A model generated the notes under the pieces. That model was given only the letters and a program-made list of their open reading frames with translations. It had not been told where the DNA came from and did not search any database. Positions 52,754-61,239 of a stretch of 64,000 bases of DNA are shown piece by piece. Each line of letters starts with the position of its first letter. Within the stretch, counting starts at the first letter, position 1. Source of the stretch: Bradyrhizobium sp. Y36 (GTDB taxonomy: Bacteria; Pseudomonadota; Alphaproteobacteria; Rhizobiales; Xanthobacteraceae); assembly GCF_002531575.1 (NCBI RefSeq), contig NZ_NWTI01000009.1, positions 1 to 64,000 on the forward strand, in the 5' to 3' direction. Both the position numbers and the translations under genes were made by a program.

Positions 52754-54211
52754 ATGACGACTGAAACCACGAACGCCGTCATCGACAAGATCCGCTGCGA
52801 TGCTTGTCCGGTGATGTGCTACATCAAGCCGGGCGCGGCGGGGGCCTGCGATCGCTACGCCAATCACGACGGCAAGCTCGTCCGCGTCGATCCGCACGTG
52901 ATCCTGGAGCGCACGGTCTCCCATGGCGGCAAGCTCGTTCCGTTCAGCCGGACCGAAGACTGGGACGGCAAGATCGTCCACGAGCCCTCGACTTTCGTGA
53001 CCGCGATCGGTGCAGGCACCACCTATCCCGATTACAAGCCGGCGCCGTTCATCGTCTCTGCGGAGGTCGACGGCGTCGACATGGTGACCGTGGTCACCGA
53101 GGGAATCTTCTCTTACTGCGGCATCAAGGTGAAGATCGACACCGACCGCTATCTCGGCCCTGAGACGGCGACCGTCCGTGCGCAGGGCGAAGCCGTCGGT
53201 CACGTCACGACCAGCGAGTACGGCTCGCAGATGCTGTCGCTCGGCGGCGTGCATCACCTGACCGGCGGCTCCAAGAAGGAGGGCCGCGTCACCTGCGACA
53301 CGCTGATGGACCTCGCCAATTGCAAGGCGGTGGAGCTCACCATCGATGGCGGCGCGAGCGTCGTGGTGCAGGCCGGTCAGCCTCCGATCGTCAACGGCGT
53401 CAGGGAAGAGCGCATGCGCGTCGGCTGCGGCTCGGCGACGATCGGCATGTTCGCCAAGCAGTGGCATGGCAAGGTGGATGAAGTCGTCGTCGTCGACGAC
53501 CACATCACCGGCGTGCTTTCGGAGCATCAGGCCGGCAAGCTGCTCGACATCGCCGACACCGGCATCAAGATGAAGGGGCGCCGCTCGACGCCCGGCCGCT
53601 ATTTCCAGGTCGCCGATCCCGGCACGGGCTGGGGCGGCACCGACATCTCCGATCCGCTGGCGATTCTCGGCCCCTTCGACAAGAAGGAAGCCAGGGCCGG
53701 GCTGACCATGCTGATGGTCTCCACCACCGGTGAGCATTCATCCTACTACGTGCTCGATGAGGCCCTGAAGCCGGTCGAGACCGAGATGCCGGCCGACCTG
53801 AAATTCTCGGTCGAGCGCATCCAGGAAAATTGCGAGCCGGCGCTGTGCACGGTGCTGTTCATGGCGGGTGCCGGCGGTTCCTTGCGCGCGGGCGTCACCG
53901 ACAATCCGGTGCGGCTGACGCGCTCGGTGAAGGACGCGCTGACGCGCGTCACCAGCGGCGGCGCGCCAGTCTATGTCTGGCCCGGCGGCGGCATCACCTA
54001 CATGGTCGACGTCACGCAGATGCCGGCGGGGGCGTTCGGTTATGTGCCGACACCGGCGCTAGTCGCGCCGATCGAGTTCACGATGAAGCTGTCCGACTAT
54101 GCCGCGCTGGGCGGGCATATGGATTACGTCAAGCCGCTCTCCGAAGTGCAGAGCGGTGAGGATATCAGGCAGTTGCCCTGGCAGAATCCGATCCCGGGAC
54201 CTCGGGCATGA
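52754..54211 (+). CDS. hnr: 6-hydroxynicotinate reductase
   Basis: Reduces 6-hydroxynicotinate to 1,4,5,6-tetrahydro-6-oxonicotinate, with ferredoxin as donor in Eubacterium barkeri. The 485 residues begin with a cluster motif, Cys15, Cys18, Cys22 and Cys32, suited to one [4Fe-4S]. The E. barkeri enzyme holds covalent flavin plus three clusters, more than this one motif would give. No canonical ApbE site (SGAT) is present; the nearest is GCGSAT (224-229). Identification is from recognisable family sequence. The stop overlaps the UPF0280 start (ATGA). Confidence 0.88.
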   Translation: MTTETTNAVIDKIRCDACPVMCYIKPGAAGACDRYANHDGKLVRVDPHVILERTVSHGGKLVPFSRTEDWDGKIVHEPSTFVTAIGAGTTYPDYKPAPFIVSAEVDGVDMVTVVTEGIFSYCGIKVKIDTDRYLGPETATVRAQGEAVGHVTTSEYGSQMLSLGGVHHLTGGSKKEGRVTCDTLMDLANCKAVELTIDGGASVVVQAGQPPIVNGVREERMRVGCGSATIGMFAKQWHGKVDEVVVVDDHITGVLSEHQAGKLLDIADTGIKMKGRRSTPGRYFQVADPGTGWGGTDISDPLAILGPFDKKEARAGLTMLMVSTTGEHSSYYVLDEALKPVETEMPADLKFSVERIQENCEPALCTVLFMAGAGGSLRAGVTDNPVRLTRSVKDALTRVTSGGAPVYVWPGGGITYMVDVTQMPAGAFGYVPTPALVAPIEFTMKLSDYAALGGHMDYVKPLSEVQSGEDIRQLPWQNPIPGPRA

Positions 54212-55101
54212 CGAGGCTCCCGCAAATCGCATTGCTGTCTGATGGCCGGCGGCTGCATTTGCAGGATGGACCGATCGATCTGATCCTCGAGGCGAGGGGC
54301 CCCGGGGGCTCGGTGCATGCGGCTTACGAAGCTGCGGCGCAGCGGTTCACGGGGCTGCTCGACGAACTCTGCGCGGAACTGCCGGAGCTGCGCGCCGCCG
54401 CTCAGGAGCGGACCTCGCTGACGGGCGTTGTGGCGCGCCGGATGCACGCCGCGGTCGCGCCTTTTGCCGCGGATGGCTTCATCACGCCGATGGCCGCGGT
54501 CGCCGGCAGCGTGGCGGAGGAGATTCTCGGTGCCATGCTGGGCGCCGCGGGCCTCGATCAAGCCTATGTCAACAACGGCGGCGACATCGCCCTCCATCTG
54601 GGTACAGGCGAGCATTTTTCGATTGGCCTGATGGATCGTCCCGATCGTGATGGCGTGATGCGCGCCATGAGGATCGATGCGGATGACCCGGTACGGGGCG
54701 TCGCGACCAGCGGGCGTCACGGCCGCAGCTTTTCGCTCGGTATCGCCGATGCCGTGACGGTGCTGGCCACGACGGCGTCGCAGGCCGATGCGGCTGCGAC
54801 CGTCATCGCCAACGCCGTCGATCTGCCCGGGCATCCCGCCATCATCAGACGGCCGGCTTGCGAGCTTCAGCCCGACAGCGATCTCGGCGCGCGTCTTGTC
54901 ACCCGGCATGTCGGTGAATTGTCACGGAATGAGATCGGGGCCGCCCTCGAATCTGGCGCGGAATGTGCACGTCGATTGTTCGATCGCGGATTGATCGAGG
55001 GTGCCGTGGTGCGGCTTTGTGGTGATATGCTTGTCATCGGAGCAAAGGATATAGAAGAGCAACGCGCGCGCCCGGTTGTGCTGGAGAGCGCGGTTGCCTG
55101 A
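54208..55101 (+). CDS. UPF0280 protein, ApbE-like; candidate flavin transferase for Hnr
   Basis: A 297-residue protein of the UPF0280 family, which belongs to the ApbE-like structural superfamily. Visible ApbE-like elements are MAAVAGSVAEEI, NNGGDIAL and GVATSGRHGRSFSLGIADAVTVLA, followed by an ADAAAT helix; the T-S-G and Asp-Ala-x-x-Thr features correspond to the flavin and magnesium site of ApbE. No signal peptide, so it acts in the cytoplasm, where Hnr is. Its start overlaps the hnr stop. Covalent flavinylation of Hnr is my inference. Confidence 0.85.
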   Translation: MTRLPQIALLSDGRRLHLQDGPIDLILEARGPGGSVHAAYEAAAQRFTGLLDELCAELPELRAAAQERTSLTGVVARRMHAAVAPFAADGFITPMAAVAGSVAEEILGAMLGAAGLDQAYVNNGGDIALHLGTGEHFSIGLMDRPDRDGVMRAMRIDADDPVRGVATSGRHGRSFSLGIADAVTVLATTASQADAAATVIANAVDLPGHPAIIRRPACELQPDSDLGARLVTRHVGELSRNEIGAALESGAECARRLFDRGLIEGAVVRLCGDMLVIGAKDIEEQRARPVVLESAVA

Positions 55102-55116
55102 ACAGGGAAGCGAAAC

Positions 55117-55701
55117 ATGAGCGCGATCATCCGCAAGATCGTCACCGTCGTCGAAGAGACCCAGATGGAGATGGGCCGGCAGGTCTCGCCGCCGACCCGT
55201 CGCGCCGCGGCGATCGCCGTCATCGAAAATCCCTTTGCCGGAAAATACGTCGAGGACCTGTCGCCGCTGATCACGATCGGCGAGGAGCTCGGCGAGCTCC
55301 TGTCGAAGCGTGCGGTGGCCGCGCTCGGCATCGATGGCGCCAAGGCGCAGAGCTATGGCAAGGCCGCAGCCGTCGGCGAGAACGGCGAGCTGGAACATGC
55401 CGCCGCGATTCTCCATCCGAAAATGGGCGCGCCGGTACGCAAGGTCCTGAGCAAGGGCGCGGCGCTGATCCCGTCGTCGAAGAAGCGCAGCGGGCCGGGC
55501 ACGACGCTCGACATTCCGCTGGGGCACAAGGACGCCGCCTTCGTGCGCAGCCATTTCGACGGAATGGAGGTGCAGATCAACGACGCGCCGCGCGCCAACG
55601 AGATCATGGTCGCGGTCGCCGTCACCGACAGTGGCCGGCCGCTGCCGCGCGTCGGCGGGCTGACGGTTGCGGAGATCAAGGGCGAAGACGGTCTGAGATA
55701 G
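55117..55701 (+). CDS. DUF1185 (amino acid synthesis family) protein
   Basis: A 194-residue protein of Pfam PF06684, whose solved members have a variant of the Bacillus chorismate mutase fold and no proven activity. Notable stretches are ENPFAGKYVEDL, GKAAAVGENGELEHAAAILHPK and GAALIPSSKKR. A good ribosome site (GGGAAG) lies before the ATG. It sits between the flavin-transferase-like gene and the transporter, so a step on the ring or on 2-formylglutarate is likely. Which one is unknown. Confidence 0.85.
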   Translation: MSAIIRKIVTVVEETQMEMGRQVSPPTRRAAAIAVIENPFAGKYVEDLSPLITIGEELGELLSKRAVAALGIDGAKAQSYGKAAAVGENGELEHAAAILHPKMGAPVRKVLSKGAALIPSSKKRSGPGTTLDIPLGHKDAAFVRSHFDGMEVQINDAPRANEIMVAVAVTDSGRPLPRVGGLTVAEIKGEDGLR

Positions 55702-55778
55702 GGTTTGAACCGGGGAGGCGGACACGGCTTCCCCGACAAGACACGCTGAAGACGTAGAGTTCAAAACTGGAGGTTGGG

Positions 55779-56981
55779 ATGCGAGCGAGAAACTATTTTG
55801 TGGGCGCGGCCTTCGCGCTTCTGGCGGGCGGCATGGCTCAGTCGGCCCTGGCGCAGGACATCAAGATCGGCGAGATCAACAGCTACTCGCTGCTGCCGGC
55901 CTTCACCGAGCCCTATCGCAAGGGTTGGCAGCTCGCGGTCGAGGAAGTCAATGCGGCCGGCGGCATCAACGGCAAGAAGCTCGTCGTCATCTCCAAGGAC
56001 GACGGCGGCAAGCCGGCCGATGCGCAGACCGCGGCCAACGAGCTCGTCTCGAGCGAGGGCGTGGCGATGCTCGCGGGCACGTTCCTGTCCAACATCGGTC
56101 TTGCCGTCAGCGACTTCGCCAACCAGAAGAAAGTGTTCTTCCTCGCGGCCGAGCCGCTGACGGACGCCATCACCTGGTCGAAGGGCAACAAGTACACCTT
56201 CCGCCTGCGCCCCTCGAACTACATGCAGGCCGCGATGCTGGTCGAGGCTGCCGCCAAGTTGCCCGCCAAGCGCTGGGCGACGATCGCGCCGAACTATGAA
56301 TACGGCCAGTCGGCGGTCGCGGTGTTCAAGAAGCTGATGTCCGAGAAGCGCCCCGATATCCAGTGGGTCGACGAGCAGTGGCCGCCGCAGGGCAAGATCG
56401 ATGCGGGCCCGGTGGTGCAGGCGGTTGCCGCCGCCAACCCCGAGGCGATCCTCAACGTCACCTTCGGCGCCGATCTCGTCAAGCTCGTGCGCGAGGGCAA
56501 CACCCGCGGCCTGTTCAAGGGACGCGAGGTCGTCTCGTTCCTGACCGGCGAGCCGGAATATCTCGACCCGCTCAAGGACGAGACGCCGGAGGGTTGGATC
56601 GTCACCGGTTATCCCTGGTACTCGATCAAGACCCCCGAGCATGACGCGTTCCTGAAGGCCTACCAGGCCAAGTACAACGACTATCCGCGCCTCGGCTCCA
56701 TCGTCGGCTACCAGACCATCAAGTCGGCGGCGGCGATCCTTGCCAAAGCCGGCTCGAGCGATCCGGAGAAGCTGATCGCTGCGGCGGAAGGCCTTTCCGT
56801 GCCGTCTCCATTCGGTGAGATCACCTTCCGCAAGATCGACCACCAATCGACGCTTGGCGCTTATGTCGGCAAGACCGCGCTGAAGGACGGCAAGGGCGTG
56901 ATGGTGGATTCGTCCTACAAGAAGGGCTCGGACTACCTTCCTGGCGACGCCGAAGTCGAGAAGCTGCGGCCGAAGGATTGA
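55779..56981 (+). CDS. Branched-chain-type ABC transporter binding protein
   Basis: A 400-residue periplasmic type I binding protein. The signal peptide ends near QSALAQ, the mature part begins DIKIGEINSYSLLPAF, and the VNAAGGINGKKLVVISKDDGG motif is typical of LivK/Peripla_BP_6. GGAGG precedes the ATG. Its operon suggests an aromatic acid ligand, probably nicotinate or 6-hydroxynicotinate, rather than an amino acid. Confidence 0.9.
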   Translation: MRARNYFVGAAFALLAGGMAQSALAQDIKIGEINSYSLLPAFTEPYRKGWQLAVEEVNAAGGINGKKLVVISKDDGGKPADAQTAANELVSSEGVAMLAGTFLSNIGLAVSDFANQKKVFFLAAEPLTDAITWSKGNKYTFRLRPSNYMQAAMLVEAAAKLPAKRWATIAPNYEYGQSAVAVFKKLMSEKRPDIQWVDEQWPPQGKIDAGPVVQAVAAANPEAILNVTFGADLVKLVREGNTRGLFKGREVVSFLTGEPEYLDPLKDETPEGWIVTGYPWYSIKTPEHDAFLKAYQAKYNDYPRLGSIVGYQTIKSAAAILAKAGSSDPEKLIAAAEGLSVPSPFGEITFRKIDHQSTLGAYVGKTALKDGKGVMVDSSYKKGSDYLPGDAEVEKLRPKD

Positions 56982-56992
56982 TCTCCGCTGCC

Positions 56993-57128
56993 GTAGGGTG
57001 GGTTAGCCCTGCGGATGCGCAACGCGCATCTGCGGGGCGTAACCCACCACCCGCGGCGCCACACGAGAATTGGTGGGTTACGCCGGGCGAACTGAGCTCC
57101 GCGCAGTCGCTGGGCTAACCCACCCTAG
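56993..57128. repeat. Palindromic repeat inside the transporter operon, GTAGGNTGGG family
   Basis: Ends in GTAGGGTGGGTTAGCC and its near-perfect complement GGCTAACCCACCCTAG, with an inner inverted pair GTAACCCACCA and TGGTGGGTTAC. It fills the 171-base gap between the binding protein and the permease, in an operon otherwise tightly packed. It would form a long stem in the mRNA, which may lower read-through to the permease. Confidence 0.8.
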
Positions 57129-57152
57129 GATTTCAACCAACCCGGACCGCCG

Positions 57153-59042
57153 ATGGCCTTTTACGTCGTACAGTTTCTGACCGGTCTCGCCAGCGCGGCG
57201 TCGCTGTTCCTGGTGGCCTCGGGCCTGTCGATCATCTTCGGCGTGACGCGGATCGTGAATTTCGCGCACGGCGCCTTCTACATGATCGGCGCCTACATCG
57301 CCTTCACCTTGACCGAGCGGCTGTCGGGAGCCTTCGGCTTCTGGGGCAGCATCGTGCTGGCTGCGCTCGCGGTGGCGCTGATCGGCGTGCTGGTCGAGAT
57401 GGTGCTTCTGCGCCGGATCTATCACGCACCCGAGCTGTTCCAGCTGCTCGCGACCTTCGGCCTGACCCTGATGGTCGAGGATCTCGTGGTGCTGATCTGG
57501 GGACCGGACGATCTCGTCGGCCGCCGTGCGCCGGGCTTCAAGGGCGCGGTGGATTTCTTCGGCCAGAACATCCCGAGCTATGATCTGTTCCTGATCGTGC
57601 TGGGGCCCGTCGTGCTCGGCGTTCTCTGGCTGCTGTTTCAGCGTACGCGCTGGGGCGTCCTGGTGCGGGCCGCAACGCAGGACCGCGACATGGTGGCTGC
57701 GCTCGGCGTCAATCAGAAATGGCTGTTCACTTCGGTGTTCGCGGTCGGCGTCTTCCTCGCCGCTCTCGGCGGCGCGCTGCAGATTCCGCGCGATGCCGTC
57801 CATCACGCCATGGACCTGCGCATCATCGTCGAGGTCTTCGTCGTCGTCGTGATCGGCGGCCTCGGCAGCATCGTCGGCGCCTTCGTCGCGGCGGTGCTGG
57901 TGTCCGAGCTCAACGCCTTCGGCATCCTGATCTTCCCGAAGATCTCCATCATCCTGGTCTTCCTGGTGATGGCGGTGGTGCTGATCGTGCGGCCCTGGGG
58001 ACTGTTCGGCAAGCCGGAGGCGGCCGCGCGCAAGACGCCGGGCCTCACGGTCAATCCCTGGCGTCCGTTGACATCGAACGAGCGGCTGGCTTCGCTGGCG
58101 GCGCTCGTCGTCGCGGCGATGCTGCCGTTGTTCGCCGGCAACTACGCGCTGACGGTCGGCTCGGAGATCGCGATCTTCGTGATCTTCGCCGTCAGCCTGC
58201 ACTTCCTGATGTCGGTCGGCGGGCTCGCGTCCTTTGGCCATGCCGCCTATTTCGGCCTCGGCGCCTACGGCGTCGCCTTCCTTGCCAAGATGGCGGGGCT
58301 GCCGATGATCGTCTGCCTGCTGCTCGGGCCGCTGCTCGGCTGCATGGGCGCGGCCGTGTTCGGCTTCTTCGCCGTGCAGCTCTCCGGTGTCTATTTCGCG
58401 ATGCTGACGCTGGCCTTCGCGCAGATCGTCTGGTCGATTGCGTTCCAATGGGTGAGCGTCACCGGCGGTGACAACGGCATATTGGGCGTCTGGCCTTCGA
58501 GCTGGGCGGCGAGCCCGTCGCACTTCTATTGGCTGGCGCTCGGCGTCGCAGCGCTGGTGACCATCGCGCTGCGGGCCATGGTGTTCTCGCCTTTCGGCTA
58601 CGCGCTTCGCTCCACGCGTGACTCGCTGCTGCGCTCGGAAGCGATCGGCATCAACGCCAAACGCATCCAGTGGACGGCCTTCGTGATCGCAGGTACGACC
58701 GCCGGCATTGGCGGCGCCCTGTTCGCGTATCTGAAGGGCAGCGTCTTCCCCGACAATCTCGGCATCTCGCTCTCCGTCGATGCGCTGGTCATGGTGCTGC
58801 TCGGCGGCGTCGAGACGGTGTCGGGCGCGGTGATCGGCGCCATCGTCTACAAGGCGCTGAACATCTGGCTGGTCAGCCAGACCGATCTGTCGAAGCTCGT
58901 GCTCGGCGGCTTCATCGTGCTGATCGTCGTCGTCTTCCCCAAGGGCATCGTCGGAATGCTGGAGATGCTGGCGCAGCGCCGCAGGAAGTCGTCGCCGCCG
59001 GGATCCCCGTTGCTTGCCAAGCCGATCGAGTCCGCCGAATGA
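57153..59042 (+). CDS. Fused ABC permease (LivH-LivM type)
   Basis: A 629-residue membrane protein that joins the two permeases usually made as LivH (about 1-290) and LivM (about 320-610) into one chain. Motifs of each half are seen: RIVNFAHGAFYMIGAY in the first and ASFGHAAYFGLGAYGVAFLA in the second. About seventeen helices. The stop overlaps the ATPase start by ATGA. Confidence 0.92.
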   Translation: MAFYVVQFLTGLASAASLFLVASGLSIIFGVTRIVNFAHGAFYMIGAYIAFTLTERLSGAFGFWGSIVLAALAVALIGVLVEMVLLRRIYHAPELFQLLATFGLTLMVEDLVVLIWGPDDLVGRRAPGFKGAVDFFGQNIPSYDLFLIVLGPVVLGVLWLLFQRTRWGVLVRAATQDRDMVAALGVNQKWLFTSVFAVGVFLAALGGALQIPRDAVHHAMDLRIIVEVFVVVVIGGLGSIVGAFVAAVLVSELNAFGILIFPKISIILVFLVMAVVLIVRPWGLFGKPEAAARKTPGLTVNPWRPLTSNERLASLAALVVAAMLPLFAGNYALTVGSEIAIFVIFAVSLHFLMSVGGLASFGHAAYFGLGAYGVAFLAKMAGLPMIVCLLLGPLLGCMGAAVFGFFAVQLSGVYFAMLTLAFAQIVWSIAFQWVSVTGGDNGILGVWPSSWAASPSHFYWLALGVAALVTIALRAMVFSPFGYALRSTRDSLLRSEAIGINAKRIQWTAFVIAGTTAGIGGALFAYLKGSVFPDNLGISLSVDALVMVLLGGVETVSGAVIGAIVYKALNIWLVSQTDLSKLVLGGFIVLIVVVFPKGIVGMLEMLAQRRRKSSPPGSPLLAKPIESAE

Positions 59043-59830
59043 GCGTTGCACCCCCACTTCTTGCGGTCGAAGGTCTGACCAAATCCTATGGCGGCATCCA
59101 CGCCGTGCGCGGCGTGTCGTTCTCACTGCGCGCCGGTGAGATCCTCGCACTGATCGGTCCGAACGGCGCGGGCAAGAGCACCTGCTTCGACATGCTCAAC
59201 GGCCAGAACAAGCCCGATACCGGCCACGTTCGCCTGCTCGGCGAAGAGATCACCGGCAGGAAGCCGCGCGAGGTCTGGCGGCTCGGCGTCGGGCGCACCT
59301 TTCAGATCACTGCGACCTTCGCCACCATGACCGTGCGCGAGAACGTGCAGGTTGCGCTGATCTCGCATGGCAAGCAGCTGTTCAACCCGTTCGGCTCGGC
59401 GCCGAAGTTCGACCGCGGCGAGGCCGGCCGTCTGCTGGAGCTGGTCGGCATGGGCGGCTACGCGGATCGTCCCTGCGGCGAGCTTGCCTATGGCGACCTC
59501 AAGCGGCTCGAGCTTGCAGTCGCGCTCGCCAACCGGCCAAAGCTGCTGCTGATGGACGAGCCGACCGCCGGCATGGCGCCGCGCGAGCGCGTCGACCTGA
59601 TGCGGCTCACGGCGCAGATCGCGCGGGAGAAGTCGATCGGCGTGCTCTTCACCGAGCACGACATGGACGTGGTGTTCGAGCATGCCGACCGCATCCTCGT
59701 GCTCAATCGCGGCACGCTGATCGCCGAGGGCTCGCCGGCCGAGGTGCGCGGCAATCCGCAGGTTCAGGCGGTCTATCTCGGCGAGGGCCTCGTCTATGAT
59801 GCCCGCCATCGCGAGGGAGCCTCGGCATGA
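59039..59830 (+). CDS. ABC transporter ATPase (LivG type)
   Basis: A 263-residue ATPase with Walker A GPNGAGKST, the degenerate signature LAYGDLKRLE and Walker B LLLMDEPTAGMA, of the high-affinity branched-chain uptake type. Both ends overlap its neighbours by ATGA, so translation of permease, LivG and LivF is coupled. Confidence 0.93.
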   Translation: MSVAPPLLAVEGLTKSYGGIHAVRGVSFSLRAGEILALIGPNGAGKSTCFDMLNGQNKPDTGHVRLLGEEITGRKPREVWRLGVGRTFQITATFATMTVRENVQVALISHGKQLFNPFGSAPKFDRGEAGRLLELVGMGGYADRPCGELAYGDLKRLELAVALANRPKLLLMDEPTAGMAPRERVDLMRLTAQIAREKSIGVLFTEHDMDVVFEHADRILVLNRGTLIAEGSPAEVRGNPQVQAVYLGEGLVYDARHREGASA

Positions 59831-60531
59831 AACTGACGGTCGAGGGGCTCAACAGCCATTACGGCCCGGCCCACATCCTGTTCGATATCGGATTTGAGGT
59901 CGGCCAGGGCGAGGTGGTGGCGCTGCTCGGCCGTAACGGCGCCGGCAAGTCCACCACCTTCCGCTCGATCGTCGGGCTCGTCGCCCAGCGAACCGGCCGC
60001 ATCATGTTCGAGGGCAAGGACGTCTCGGCCAAGCCGACGCACGAGATCGTGCGCGAGGGACTCGGCTATGTGCCGGAGGAGCGGCGCATCTTCACCGACC
60101 TGACCGTCGAGGAAAATCTCGAAGTCGGCAAGCAGCCGAAACGGCCGAACGCGCCATACTGGACCCGTGAGAAGCTGTTTGCGCTGTTTCCCAATCTCGG
60201 CGAGATGAAGAATCGTCCCGGCGGTCGCATGAGCGGCGGCGAGCAGCAGATGCTCACCATCGCGCGCACGCTGATGGGCAATCCGTCGCTGGTGCTGCTC
60301 GACGAGCCGTCGGAAGGTCTATCGCCGAAGATCGTGGAGCAGATGGTCGATGCCATCCTGACCATGAAGAAGGAGGGCGTCAGCATCGTCGTCTCCGAGC
60401 AGAACCTGCATTTTGCGCGGCTGATCTCCGATCGCGCCTACATCATCGAGCGTGGCCGCATCTGCTTCGGCGGCACCATGGCCGAGCTCGACGCGCGTCC
60501 GGACATCCGCGACGCGCATCTGTCGTTGTGA
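59827..60531 (+). CDS. ABC transporter ATPase (LivF type)
   Basis: A 234-residue ATPase with Walker A GRNGAGKST, signature MSGGEQQ and Walker B VLLDEPSEGL. It pairs with the LivG-type protein to power the fused permease. The MarR gene begins 25 bases after its stop, with no terminator between. Confidence 0.93.
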   Translation: MKLTVEGLNSHYGPAHILFDIGFEVGQGEVVALLGRNGAGKSTTFRSIVGLVAQRTGRIMFEGKDVSAKPTHEIVREGLGYVPEERRIFTDLTVEENLEVGKQPKRPNAPYWTREKLFALFPNLGEMKNRPGGRMSGGEQQMLTIARTLMGNPSLVLLDEPSEGLSPKIVEQMVDAILTMKKEGVSIVVSEQNLHFARLISDRAYIIERGRICFGGTMAELDARPDIRDAHLSL

Positions 60532-60556
60532 GGACAAAGGGAAGGGCTGCGAGCGG

Positions 60557-61012
60557 ATGGCGAGAAGCGTCACGGCGAAGAAGAGCATCAAACCGGCGAA
60601 GCCGCCTTACGTGCTCGACGAGCAGGTCGGCTTCATCCTGCGTCAGGTCTGGCAGCGCCACAGCTCGATCTTCTCCCGCGACATCGGCACCAATCTGACG
60701 CCGACGCAATGGGCTGCGCTGTCGAAGCTCGCCGAGACAGGTGCATGTTCGCAAAACCAGCTTGGCCGTCTCACGGCAATGGACGTCGCAACCATCAAGG
60801 GCGTGATCGACCGCCTGACTGCGCGCGGCCTCACCGAGACCAGCCAGGATCCCGAGGACGGACGGCGGCTTCTGGTGAGCCTCACGCGGGCCGGTCAACA
60901 GCTCGCGGAAAAGCTCGCCCCGAATGCACTCGCCATCACGCGCGAGACGCTGGCCCCTCTCGACGCGAAAGAGCGCGAGCTGCTGATGGCGCTGCTGAAC
61001 AAGCTGCGGTGA
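60557..61012 (+). CDS. MarR family transcriptional regulator
   Basis: A 151-residue MarR protein: PTQWAALSKLAETGACSQNQLGRLTAMDVATIKGVIDRLTARGL is the winged helix-turn-helix (about 50-92, split by the wing DPEDGRRLL). As the last gene of the hnr operon it is the obvious candidate to bind the palindromes at 52559, 52711 and 63328. NicR of Pseudomonas is also a MarR repressor released by 6-hydroxynicotinate, so repression lifted by that compound is likely. The ATG at 60557 is preferred to longer frames overlapping LivF. Confidence 0.9.
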   Translation: MARSVTAKKSIKPAKPPYVLDEQVGFILRQVWQRHSSIFSRDIGTNLTPTQWAALSKLAETGACSQNQLGRLTAMDVATIKGVIDRLTARGLTETSQDPEDGRRLLVSLTRAGQQLAEKLAPNALAITRETLAPLDAKERELLMALLNKLR

Positions 61013-61034
61013 CGGTGCCTTCGAAGGCGGTGCC

Positions 61035-61123
61035 GTAAGGTGGGCAAAGCGGAGCGTGCCCACCTTCTTTTTCAGTCAGAAAGAGATCGTGGGCACGGCG
61101 CTTCGCGCCTTTGCCCACCCTAC
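61035..61123. repeat. Palindromic intergenic repeat, GTAGGNTGGG family
   Basis: Second copy of the element at 1031-1120: left arm GTAAGGTGGGCAAAG, right arm CTTTGCCCACCCTAC, inner pair GCGTGCCCAC/GTGGGCACGGC. It starts 22 bases after the MarR stop and may be the terminator of the nicotinate operon. Confidence 0.85.
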
Positions 61124-61239
61124 AACAGTTGAACATGGTGTGCCGACCGGCGACTGACCTCGAGGAAGACGATCTCGTCGGCTGGCCGTGCGCTGGACCT
61201 TTATGCGTTGTGAGATCGGAAAATCGCTAGTTTCAAGGC

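Noticed and set aside
57078..59150. Minus-strand frame of 690 codons opposite the fused permease
   Set aside because: Hydrophilic His/Arg/Glu/Asp-rich shadow of a membrane protein gene.
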